A DNA stretch of 64,000 nt, taken from assembly GCA_022829145.1 (NCBI GenBank), contig CM040758.1:8850128-8914127 (forward strand), written 5' to 3'. A model generated the notes under the pieces. It did no database searches, was not told the DNA's origin, and saw only the letters and a program-made list of their open reading frames with translations. Below are positions 25,027-36,184 of the stretch, in pieces. The DNA comes from Albula goreensis (lineage: Eukaryota; Chordata; Actinopteri; Albuliformes; Albulidae). How positions within the stretch are numbered: position 1 is the first letter of the stretch; every line of letters starts with the position of its first letter. The position numbers and the translations under genes were made by a program.

Positions 25027-28000
25027 ATAGGTCAGATCATCCTTAGCACACTTTGTGCCTTCCTGATGAAGACCCGGCAAGTGTGGCTCTTCTCGGCTCA
25101 CCTGCTCCCCCTGCTGGCCCGCCTGTGCGCCGTGCCCCACACCACGCTGGTCACCGTCAGCTCCTTTGCCATGATCCTCACGGGCCTGGAGGTGGCCCTG
25201 TTCCTCATCTCCAACCTCTTTGTGCCCTATCAGCTGGCCAGGGCAGCATACAGGGAGTTCCTGCAGGTGGAGGTGAGGCTTCTCTCCTGTTTGTGCCAGG
25301 AGGGCAGTGGACCCTACCCTGCTGGAACAAGGCACTGTGTGGTGATATGGGAATGAGGCGTGTCAGACTCAAGGCCCTGTACGGCTGCAATGTCTACGTT
25401 TTTCTGCTTTCCTTACAATCAGCAACCCATTTAGACCTTGGAAGCAAGGTATATGGACACTTTAGCCAAACATTGACTTGAAGTATGTACTTTTAGGTCT
25501 AAAACATACCCAATGACCTGATGAAACTGAGGTCCTCCAGGACCACAGTTCAACACCCCAGTTTTAAGCATGTGCTTATAATGTGACAAAACAACACCAT
25601 CAGTTTTCATGTGAATCAAAGTGAAGCTTTAGTCGATTGTGACTGAACAGTAGAGACGCCCTCCCTCCCCTCTCTCTGTCTCCCAGGTGATGGAGCTCTA
25701 CAGATTGCTTGCACTTGGGGTCTCTCTGTGGAATCAGTTTGCAGTCCCCGCCCTCTTCAGTGTCTTTTGGTTTGTGCTGTTCCTGGTGCAGATTTACTCA
25801 CATGCCACCACCAGCAATCCCTTTGCCAGCCACCAGGGGGTGCTCTTTGTGTTCCTTACCAGGTACAAGCAACCTTTTAATAAAATGTTCTGTGCAAAAG
25901 TGGTTTAAGAATGACTCTCAGACAGGGAAAACCTGGTCTGGCCAAGACAAAACATGAACATAAAGTACCATTTAATATCTGTTCTAATCAGCAGTAGTGA
26001 ATCTCTTCCCCCACTATTTGAAAATACTGAATTCAGTCCAGCTCAGAAGTTGAACTGGAAGCTTCCAAGTCTAAAGGGTGGCAGCACTTCACATCTTACT
26101 GTGTCACTACTGTATTGCAGAGGAAATAAACATTGAAAATGAAATGGCTGTTGGGGTGGTGGTGTATATGTTTTGTATCCTGTGACTCAGCCTTGTGTCT
26201 TTGCCTTCGCGTGTGTGCATGTGTGTTTCCCATGCAGTGTCTCGGAGTGCTGTGCTACACCTTACTCCTTACTGGGCCTGACCTTCGTGGTGTCTTACCT
26301 GGCACTGGGATTGCTAAACCTCTGTAAATTCTACCTGGGTGGCTATGCTGCCGTGCAGAACGAGAATGTAATGCACAGGTAAAGATTGTACGTGTGTGTG
26401 CGTGCATGTGTGTGTTAGAACTGCAATGATTAGTCAATCGAAAGAAAATCGTCAACTATTTTGATAATTGATTAATCATTTAAGTCATTTTTGAAGCAAA
26501 ATTGCCATAAATGTGATGGTCCTATGTTGTCAGGTATGAGAATTTTCTGCTTTTCTTGGTCTTACATTATAGTAAACTGAATATTTTGGAGTTTTGGACT
26601 GTTGGTCAGACAAAACAAGACATGTAATGACATCACCTTGTGCTCCAGGAAACTGTAAGGGGCATTTTTCACCGTTTTCTGATGTTTTATACACCTCACA
26701 ATTAACCAGTTAATCATGAAAATAATCAACAGATTAATCGATAATGGAAATAGTTGTTAGTTGCAGCCCCAGTGTGTGTGTGCGCGGGCGCGCTTGTGCA
26801 CATGCATGCTGTACCTGTATCTCACTGTGAGCTCTTCCCTCACTCAGAGGGGTGACAGAAGGTGTGACCCTGCTCCTGCTGGCCCTGCAGACAGGGTTGC
26901 TGGACATGCAGGTGCTGCAGCGCACCTTCCTCCTCAGCATCATCCTCTTCATCGTGGTCACCTCCACCCTCCAGTCCATGATCGAGATCACCGACCCCAT
27001 CATTCTGGCCCTGGGAGCCTCCCGCAACAGGTCAGTCACCCTGCAGATTCTTCTGCTCTCCCTTTCAGTCAGCACCATATACAGGCCTCAGAAACACGGT
27101 CTGTAGACTCTGTAGCCAATCAATAACTTAGATAAAGCACTTAAGCGGTGAAACAGACCAAAAAGCACAGCAGGCATTGGGGCTCTGGGACAGGAGTCAG
27201 GGTCCACTGGATTACAGTGTGCAGGAGAATTAACTCATATATTGTACTTCAGAAACCATAGTCATAGTAGATAACTCCCTTTCAGCTGAAATGAATTCAT
27301 TAAACAGGTTTCACAGAGGGTCTGCTCTCATATTGCACCTTAGTAGTTTTGATCCATGCTGGGTTTGTGTCTCAGCTCTGTGGAGAGTAGGGGACTCATA
27401 TGCACAGAGTAAACATTGAGTGGGTTCTGAGTGGGCGTTGTGTAGAGGTGAGTGAGCAGTGAGAATGTGAAATGTGGCGTCTGTGCTCCCCTCAGGAGCC
27501 TGTGGAGACACTGCCGGGCCCTCAGTATGTGCCTGCTCCTCCTCATCTTCCCGGGATTCATGGCCTATAAGATCTCCCAGTTCTTCCACATGGACTTCTG
27601 GCTGCTCATTCTGGTGTCCAGCTGCATGCTCACCTCCCTGCAGGTAAGGGGTCAAGGGTCAGGGGTCGGTGCTCAAGGACTATGCAGCTAAAATGTGCAG
27701 CAGTGGAACTGGTTAGATTCTGAGCTGGTTTGGTCCAACATACACCTTTTGTGTGCAAATATTCTCGCTTCCGGGTGTTCAGTGTCTGGAACATCTGGAC
27801 AGCTTCACTTTCTTTTCGGGCTCTGGCTGCCTGCAATCTGATTGGTGCGGCAGGTTTTCTGAGGGTGGCTTTGATTCATATTCGTGATACTGAGCTGTAG
27901 TAATAGCCTGTTGGCTAAATAAAACATCCCCACAAGTTCAAAGGAGAGAAATCAATTTTGAGTGAGAAACATTTTCAGGCTAATGATGACTAGCTTCTCA

Positions 28001-30261
28001 CACAAAGTAGAACAGTTGAAGCTAGTGTGTAGGCAACACTGAGGAAATGCAATAACTAAACAAACAAGAAACCTGCCAGCTTTTTTTTGGTTTAGCTCCA
28101 ATTTCTGACAGGCAGTGAATAAGACAGCACTTTGTTCCTCCCCCCCGCCCCCTCTCTGGTGGTTTCCAAGGTGACGGGCACCCTGCTGATTTACTCGCTG
28201 TTCATGGTGGAGCTGGTGAGGCGGGACCCCATCGAGAGCCTGGACGAGGTGATCTACTGCGTGAACGCGGTGAGCCGGGTGCTGGAGTTCCTGGTGGCGC
28301 TGTGCGTGGTGGGCTACGGCACGTGGGAGTCGCTCTTCGGCGAGTGGAGCTGGATGGGCGCGTCAGTCATCATCATCCACTCCTACTTCAACGTCTGGCT
28401 GCGGGCCCAGTCGGGCTGGCGGAGCTTCCTGCTGCGGCGGGAGGCGGCCAAGAAGATCAACTCCTTCCCCCGCGCCACCGCCCAGCAGCTGCAACAGCAC
28501 AACGACGTCTGCGCCATCTGTTTCGAGGTCAGCAAGGGTCGCTGGGTAGGGGCAGTGGGCATTTAAACAGTATTCTCATCATAGCGGATTGAGAAGACCA
28601 TTAGAAAGTTGCTTTTGAATATTACTCAAAGGCAGCAAAGCAAACTAAGAGCTCGTCAGTTCATCCCTGCACATGGCAGTAAATGATCATTGGTCACTTT
28701 TGGTCCTTTATCTAAGAGCTTAGATCCCCACACTGTCGCTGAAAGCTTGTCTAGTAGTTCTTGTCTAGTAGTTTTCATATTGACAGAGAGAAAACTCATT
28801 GAGCTTTGGTGTGAGCCGCATTGTTATTATCTGATTAAAGTTTCCGATCTGAAATCCATAAGCATGTAATGTTTTCAAGTGTTGTTTCTGGTGTGCCACC
28901 ACCGCAAAGTCAGTCACATTTTAGGAATAAGAAGAGGCCTTGCACTTGTTTCAATATGAGAATGACTCAATCATTTCTGTCTCAAATAATTGAGCAAAGA
29001 GTATAACTGCAGAACTGATTGCATGATAATGCTCTAATATGTTCTCTCAGCTTGACTTCTCTGATATGTTTTGGAACTGCTTCAATAACACCCCAGCCCT
29101 GTGAGCGAGGTTGTAGTTTTATGTTCAGATGGAGTGTATGGTATGCTGAAGCTCTCAGTCTCTGTTTTGCAGGAGATGAGTTCAGCCGTGGTTACCCTCT
29201 GCAGCCACTTCTTCCATGGGAACTGCCTTCGCAAGTGGTTGTACATCCAGGAGACATGCCCCATGTGCCACCAGCCAGTGAAGCCCACCTCACCCCCACA
29301 GGGCCAGGCAGCCCCACCCGAAGCAGCGCCCAGGGCTTCTCCAGCTGGGGAGGCAGAAAATCAAGCCCCAGGCTTCAACGCGGAGGGGGAAGAGGCCCAC
29401 TCTGAACAGGGCATCTCAGGTCAACAGGAGGCAGGAGATGGGCCAGCTAGCACAGGATACGATAACGCCTCAGGTAACGCAGATGCAGCCTGCAACTTCA
29501 CCAGGCTACCCGTGCGAGGCCTCCGCTTCAACGCCAGTGGCGACTTCGTGGGCCTTGCCAGTCCTGAGGGGGCGGGGCCAGAGGCTTGGCCAGGGGTGTG
29601 GTCAGGGGAGGGGGAGGACCCTTGGGCACAAGTGTTGGAGGAGGAGCTTCTGGAAGGCCGGAATGGAGCCAGGCTACACAGCGAACCAGCCAGTGTGGCT
29701 GAGAAACCCTGCAGCAACCAGGAGAGGAATGCCCAGCGGTCACATCCACTGACCACTACAAGAGGGTGCACCACCGAGGATGGCTCAAAGGCAAGGGGAG
29801 CAGACTCACTTATTTTAGGGAAGCCACTCAACAACACAGGCACGGGCGAGCATAAGGCTGTAATGGGGGGCAGTGTTGATCCAGTCAGTGGTGAGTCAGT
29901 CCCAATGGAAGCCTGCTCTGGCCACACCTTGATGACAGGTACTGAGGACAGGAATGACAGCTGGGAAACCGAGGAAGGTCCACGAGAGACTGCAACAGAC
30001 AGAATTCTGTTTGGCGAAACTGTGATGCCAAGGGAACGTGACGACATGGCCGAAGGCCAAGGGGAAATCAGTCAGAAGTCCTCACTTGCCCAAGGCTGGG
30101 CCGATAGCAAGGCAACCCGCGGCAATAAGCAGGCTCCGGACACCGGCCGCACGCCAGCCATTTGCACTGAGGGAGTAGACCCTGACCCGCACAGCCAGGG
30201 TCCCCCCCTCCACACGGAGCAGGCATCTGCATCTGGCCAGACCCGGCTGGGCTCGGAGTGA
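21743..30261 (+). CDS. rnf145: RING finger protein 145, polytopic ER-membrane E3 ubiquitin ligase
   Basis: Ten coding exons: 21743-21920, 22786-22894, 24487-24578, 25031-25266, 25687-25862, 26238-26378, 26848-27030, 27496-27643, 28171-28527 and 29173-30261. Phases agree throughout, giving 902 residues. Residues 1 to about 510 form the TRC8-type multispanning membrane domain. Recognisable stretches are RVPSILVLDLLY, LLARLC, ECCATPYSLLGL, GVTEGVTLLLLALQTGL, HMDFWLL and FGEWSWMG. The RING-H2 spans C535, C538, C550, H552, H555, C558, C569 and C572. RNF145 acts in the ER membrane in sterol homeostasis, ubiquitinating SCAP and influencing HMG-CoA reductase turnover. The SCAP-binding YLYF motif reads YLYV at 79-82. 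About 330 acidic, Ser/Gly/Glu-rich residues follow the RING, making the protein about 240 residues longer than human RNF145 (about 660). The start is the first Met of the exon, and Met-3 or the MPRLEE Met could also serve. RNF139 (TRC8) is the other relative but matches less well. Confidence 0.93.
24977..25024 (+). repeat. (GT)24 microsatellite next to the rnf145 exon 4 acceptor
   Basis: A perfect 48-base GT run ends six bases before the AG that begins exon 4 of rnf145 at 25031. It takes the place of the usual polypyrimidine tract. Short reading frames across it on both strands are artefacts of the repeat. Confidence 0.95.
26415..26771. mobile_element. Non-autonomous DNA transposon (MITE) in rnf145 intron 6
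   Basis: An element of about 355 bp has imperfect terminal inverted repeats: the left end reads AGAACTGCAATGATTAGTC and the right end TAGTTGCAGCCCC (inverse GGGGCTGCAACTA). Inside are the phrases TAGTAAACTGAATAT, GGACTGTTGGTCAGACAAA and GGGCATTTTTCACC, and repeated ATTAATCGAT-like segments near both ends. This matches a repeat seen very often in teleost genomes, possibly hAT-like. It has no ORF. It sits in a TG-rich stretch, so target-site duplications cannot be read with confidence. Confidence 0.8.
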
Positions 30262-32100
30262 GTGGGCCCAGGACCAGGGCAGTGTCAGGAGCTGAACTGC
30301 GCAGCTCAACGGCAGTGAACTGCGCAGCTGTCGCAGAGGCCAAAGATGTGAGCTATGGGGGTGGAAAGGAGGAGTTGGAAGCAGTGTCATGTAGCGCTGA
30401 AGGGAGACTCCACCCAAGCTGTCAAATGGGTACGCATTCTATACTTGGAGGATACCAGTAATATATATGTACACGTCACCTTTTAGCCCCGAAAGTACGG
30501 CAAAAATATACGAAAAACCCAGCCTGTGGGTCGTCAACCCTAAACTGTATTCTCATTGGTTGGAGGGAGAGGGAGAAACAGTGGGCGCATGACTTAAATG
30601 AACTTTTCCAATTATGCTCACTTAAAAGCAAACTAAAAATGAAGCTTCCTGTAAAATTCAGATTCATATTCAAAATATTAAATACAAGCTAAAAAAAAAA
30701 GTCTGAGAAGTAGGATAAAAGTAGATTTCACAGATGTAATTGTTTAAATTATTCTGATAGGTTTAAACTGAGCAAAGATATATCTATCCTCAACAACTGT
30801 CACTGTCATCGTTGTTTAAACTTTGTGAAGTTCTGCCCTCTTGCAGGCTCTACTTGGTTTCAACCTTTAAGCAGGGAAAATTAGTCCTATGTTAAAACTC
30901 TATCAGGTCAAAACATTTTGTTTAATTTTCTCCGTACAGAATGTAATAACTGATTTTATCGGAGTTTCTGAATCACATTCTTTCCGATCCTGTTTTTTTT
31001 CTTCAGTGCTCCAGGGAAAAGATAGTATTGCCAAAGTCGATGCTTATTGTAGTTTATCTGTTAGAGACTTGAATATTCGCTGTGTGTTGACAGCGGTTTT
31101 TTGGAGACTGCTGGAAGGACAAAAGTTTGGAGAAATTCTGTCTCTGAAGCACAAACCTTACAGATGACATCTCTAATGAGCTGCCTTCTCAAAACTGTGA
31201 TGTACTAGAAACATGATATTTGTATATAAACAATATTGCAAAATCCTTACTTGCGGTCATCTTTTGTGTGGCTGTGCGTGCGTGTGCATGAGACAGTGAC
31301 AGACTGTGTATGTTGCATGTGCCTGATGAAGTTTAGAGAAGCCAGTCTGCTTTAACAAATGGGTCTCAATGTAGAATGTGTGTCAGCACATTGGGATCCC
31401 CTAACTCAGAAGCTTCCACACTGTGGATCACGGTAAGGCTTGAGGTGGTTGAGATGCATGTAATGATAGTATTGTAATGTATATATTACACTTTCCACTG
31501 AAATTTACATTGGTCAACATAAATATCATGTTTTGTGTGCTCTGCAGTATACACACAGTGTGTTAACCATTTTAGATTTTGAGTGTGGGTCTCAACAGTA
31601 AAATTAGCAGCTATGGCTGGAGGTCCACATTGGCAAGGATACAATAGCCTCAGCATCCCAGGATGAAATTGTCAGTAGGTTGTTAAAACTGTCTCATGGC
31701 TCTCTTGTGACCTCTAGAAAATAAGAGGCAAACACACACCATATATAAAGTGATTCCTTGCTGTATCTGCACTTTAATCAGAAAGGTCAATTGCCAGTCA
31801 CATTTGATAATTTCTCAGTCATGGGGTGGGTTAGGTTGTCTAAGTGGTCAGATTTAGCAGCAATGAGCACAGAGTTTGAGTAAATAAACTGAATTTACTA
31901 ACTTGCTGTCACCATTCTTTTTTGTTTGGTTCAAGGTAAGCACAATCACTATGGCAAAATGGAATGCAGGAAATGGGTTTGTGATGTCATAGAACTCCAG
32001 ACGTTTGAAATTCCATCTGTCCCTACAGAGTTTGCATTATTCATTGTTGTAACAATGGAAGGATATTTTTGAATTGTAAACATCAGTCTTCTCTCAGGAC
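30262..32100 (+). other. rnf145 3' UTR and short intergenic gap
   Basis: The 3' untranslated region starts directly after the stop codon. A possible poly(A) signal ATTAAA lies at 30677-30682, with no obvious AATAAA close by, so the true end is uncertain. The rest, up to the coiled-coil gene, is AT-rich. A 92-residue ORF at 30889-31167 has no recognisable feature. Confidence 0.5.
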
Positions 32101-35100
32101 ATGTCAGGAGTGTCAGCAGTAGAGATGGTAAGAAGTTGTATATTGTAGTTGTAGTTGTGGGTAGTAGTGAGTAATTTTATGATAAGGCTTCATGTAGCCC
32201 TATATCCTACATGTGATCACAGGCTGAAGTATTTATTTATGTTATATGTTAGGTGTTAATACAATTTGAGCTAAAATTAGCATTTTTCATGAGAGGAAGA
32301 CTTACATTCAACTTTATTTTACAGCCAATTGATAGGTGTATCATCTGTCTGGAGCCACAGTTACAAGCATTTGAAGTGTACGATGTACTTCAAACCTTTT
32401 TTGGGGCACGTTTAATCAAAATCTTGTGAAAGGACGGACCCAAATCCTGTAACTGTTTCCAACATTTACCATGGGTCTGGTTAAATTGTAGATACAGTGT
32501 CCCTTTTTAAATGTTTTATAAAGGGACACAAACACTGGCAGTCATGTTCTGTTTACGTCCATTTGCACTCCCTGTCCACCTCTCTTTCTCACCTCTCAGC
32601 GTTGGCAGGGTATGGGATATCACAGGGAATCTACTTCATGGACTCTACTTGTTTCGTCCAATTTCAGGACGTGATAGACACTCTAGTGCAGGAGAACAGA
32701 GCCTTTGCAGATGAGCTGGAGGAGCAGATCCTTCAAGGCCAGGTTCTGGAGAAGATGCTGTCTGAGGCTCAGCAAATGATGACTCAGAACAGTCAGGAGA
32801 TCCAGTACCTGCAACAGCAGCTGTGTCTGAAAGAGGACATCCTCCATCAGGCAGAAATGGAGATATCCACGATGAAAAGGGTACGTCTCTCTATCATTGT
32901 TTAGATACTCCCTAAACGATGGAATGTAAACAGTTTTTACCACTAACTAGCAGCAACAAAATGAGCTTGAAGCAGCTGTTTAAATGAGTCAATACGTATG
33001 GATTTAGAGGCTGGCCTGTGTGATAGAGTTTGCTGCAGGCGACACAGCTGACACTTTCTTTGTTAAATTTGCTTTGCTTCAGAAACTTGAGGAGAGCTCC
33101 CAGGGGAAGATGAGGGGCTTAGCGTCTCTTGGTTCTGAGCATGAAGCGCTCAAACAAACTGCTCAGGAATCATTACAAGGCTTAGAGGGAGCGAGGGGTA
33201 GGTTTACCCTTTCTCTGTAGGTCAGGTCCCATACTCTACATGTTAATACCTTACCCAGACTACAGTCTGTAAAGTAAGCATTTTATTTTTCCATTCTTGT
33301 CTGAACTTCCTTTTGCTAACCATGTGGCTATGTAGTCTTGGTTTCAGAGAATTTTAGAGCTTTTTTTTTTTTTTTTTTTTTTTTTTTCCCAAATCCAGTA
33401 GTTTTCATTATGCCTTTGAAAGAAATGGTTATTGAGTTCTCCTTGTGATGGACAGATGATGGGAGGGAGAGAGATGGAGAGGTAGAATTCTTGAGGCAGG
33501 AGGTAAAGGTGCTGAGGGAGGAGAATAGCCATCTGCAGGCTCTCTACACCGATGCTGAGGATGGTGGTACCCTGCTGAAAGAGTCATCCTCCCAGAGTGT
33601 GATAAGCAGGTCAGCATGAGCTCCAGATGCAACGACCCTTCCCGCCATCTGGAATCCATACTAATTTGTCTATAAGTCTATAAAATAGTCATGATAATAT
33701 AGTATAGCCAAGAAGCATAGAACATATAATAACATAACCAAGTAAGAATAATAATTTATACAATTATAAATTATAATTTATAATTAGTTATGCAATTAAT
33801 AAGATACAAAATACATGAACTGTAGTTGAAAATGTAATTTTGATGGCCTATTTACTGTTCTATCAGTACAATTTAACACAGGCTAGTGTTCTTTGCAGGC
33901 TGCAGAGAGAACTATACGACCTGCAGAAATTGCATCTCACAGACAGCCCCAGCAAGCAGGAATTCAGGCGGTCTACACCCAAATTTTGCAGGGCAAGCCA
34001 GCCCGGAGGCCCAGAGGGTATCGCCTCAGGCGCACAGAGTGTGCATGGATCTGAGAGCTCCTTCTCCGGCCTGCAGCAGGAGAGGGTCCACAGCTTCCCC
34101 AGCACCGCCGGTACAGCACAGTGCCTGGCCAATAAGAAGTTGCTGAGCGGACCCAACTCCGTGGAGGACTGCCTGTCGGTCCGCAGCCTAGACGGCAGGA
34201 GGAAAGGGAGCGGGACTGGGGACCGGCCCTCCTCCCAGGCACTCACCTGGCCCCATGAATACAGCTCCCTCCAGAGGCACATTTCAGAGGTGCAGGTCCT
34301 GGTCACTGAGCTGGACACATATGTCCAGGATTCCTGTCAAATCCGGCTGCAAGAGGATTTTGTGACCAAGGTGAGCCCACCATTGCCCAAGGTTCACTGG
34401 CACATGAGTATATGTGTTGATTCTAAATGAACAAATGCATGGCTGTGCACTTATCTTTGTGTGCCATACTTGTTGAATGTATGCCTATTCTAACTCAGGG
34501 TGGGTCACTCCCCCAAGTTCCTAGAGGGTGTAAGTGTAGGTTATTTTTTCCACCAAGTACCCTACCTCAGTCAGCTAATTACATTTGTGCACCATTGCAC
34601 TTCACAAGTCAATTATATTACAACACATTTTTCATGTAGCGACACAGAAATGTGTCCATGATCAATAGATTGTTTTGAATAGATTTTTTCAAAAATGAGA
34701 TACAGGAGGAGGCTGAGCTTGGTTGCCTGGACAAAATCCTTTAAAGAAAAGATGGTCAAATCTAACACAAGGTTTCATTCAGAAACAAGCACTTTAAAGT
34801 GAAAATTGGTGGTGTTGACAGATCCTGTCATGGAAACTCTTGGGCCCAGTTTTTTCTTTGTTGTAGAAGAGGGGCAAATGTTCTTTGAAGGGAGCGCAGG
34901 GTTAAGTTGAAGGAGGCGCTTTATTGTAAAAGGGAGCATGTGGTCATTACAGACAAAGAGGCAGCTTTTAAAAGAACTGCTTTACTAAATTAATTATGGA
35001 CTGATGTGTGCTTTTTATTGATGTATAATATGTGCATTCATGTTTCAGGCAGTGATAGAGTCTCTGGTGCAGCAAAATCAGGTTATGGGCAAAGAACTGA

Positions 35101-36142
35101 GCCTGCAGATGATGCGGGCCAAAGAGTTGGAGGAACTGCTTGCCGAGGCTTATGAACAAAGGGATGCAATCATGACTGAGAGCAAGAATACTGTGGAGGA
35201 GCTTCAGGAGTTCATAAGTGCCAGAGAGCAGCTACTCAAAGTAAAATCGGCTGCCGTCTTCAATCCTGGAGTTTAGTTTGCCTCATCTTTGATTTCCTTT
35301 GACTTAGCAGAGGCCCTGACTGCCGTTTGTGTCTCCTCTGTGTATTGGAGGAGTTGAGCGGGGACTATGGTCGGCTAAAGGAGGAGAAAATCCGTCTGCA
35401 GAACCTCCTGTACAAGGCTGAGCATGGAGCAGCAGTCCTGAAACAGTCTTTTCACCAGAGTCAACCGGACATAAACAAGTAAGTGATGCTGAACATTAAT
35501 TATGTGCACTAGTACCAGCCGTTGCTGAAAGTTCACATTGGTGATGATGGTGGTTCAGCCTCAACAGGGTAAATAATTGTTTGTCATTCAAACTTCTCTT
35601 GTTTAGAATTTAACTGTACTTACTTGCCATCTATGACCCTTGTTCTGCTGACAAAACTCAACCTGAAAAAAAATCTTTTGTTTTTCACCTTCTTAAATGC
35701 TGTAATGAACTGAATAACATTCATTAAACTCTCTCTCAGTCTGAACTCTTGGAGGCTTCTTTTACTGACTGAGCCTCATGAGCCAAAACTAATGACTGGT
35801 TGAGTGTCACACAGCTGCCATGTCAGCAAATGTAGTATGAGGCTGCCATTGGGCAATTGCAGGCTGCAAGGTGAGCGACATGAGTTCAAAAGACAGCAGG
35901 TCACAGCTAGCCTGCCAGAGCTGGACCCAATGCACAGCGAGCTCGAAGATCATGAGGACAGCCAGACTGGCGCGGATGATTCCACCTCTGGCACTTTGGA
36001 CCTGGACTGGAATGGATTCACTCAGTTTCTGGGGATAAACCAAGACGAGCTGCACCAGAACACTCCAGTGCAAGTTGGACCGGCTGCTGGGGAAGCTACA
36101 CACCCCAGGGCTTCATATATGTCAAAAACATTTCAAGTATGA
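32101..36142 (+). CDS. Unrecognised coiled-coil protein with internal duplication
   Basis: Exons in consistent phase: possibly 32101-32127 (MSGVSAVEM), then 32668-32880, 33083-33197, 33456-33609, 33899-34370, 35049-35240, 35351-35478 and 35863-36142. Together they give about 526 residues. The first exon is a guess, and an alternative start is the ATG at 32638 in the open frame before 32668. The protein is rich in Glu, Gln, Leu and Lys with heptad-like spacing, interrupted in the 33899-34370 exon by a Ser/Gly-rich, probably disordered region. Two halves resemble each other: DVIDTLVQEN with AVIESLVQQN, REENSHLQALYTDAEDG with KEEKIRLQNLLYKAEHG, and SRLQRELYDL with NKLQGERHEF. The C-terminus has an acidic stretch and the segment DLDWNGFTQFLGINQDEL. 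I do not recognise the family. A centrosomal or cytoskeletal role would be only a guess from the coiled coils. A possible poly(A) signal ATTAAA is at 36179-36184. Confidence 0.78.
33361..33387. repeat. Poly(T) tract, 27 bases
   Basis: A homopolymer run in the intron before the 33456 exon of the coiled-coil gene. It may be part of that intron's distal pyrimidine-rich tract. Confidence 0.95.
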
Positions 36143-36184
36143 CTGAACCATATTTAAAGGGTATATTTTAAACATGTTATTAAA

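Noticed and set aside
24838-25335. A 165-codon minus-strand ORF
   Set aside because: It is the antisense shadow of rnf145 exon 4 and the GT repeat.
29421-30047. A 208-codon minus-strand ORF opposite the rnf145 tail
   Set aside because: The plus strand continues the confirmed RING exon in frame, and the antisense frame has no motif and no splice context.
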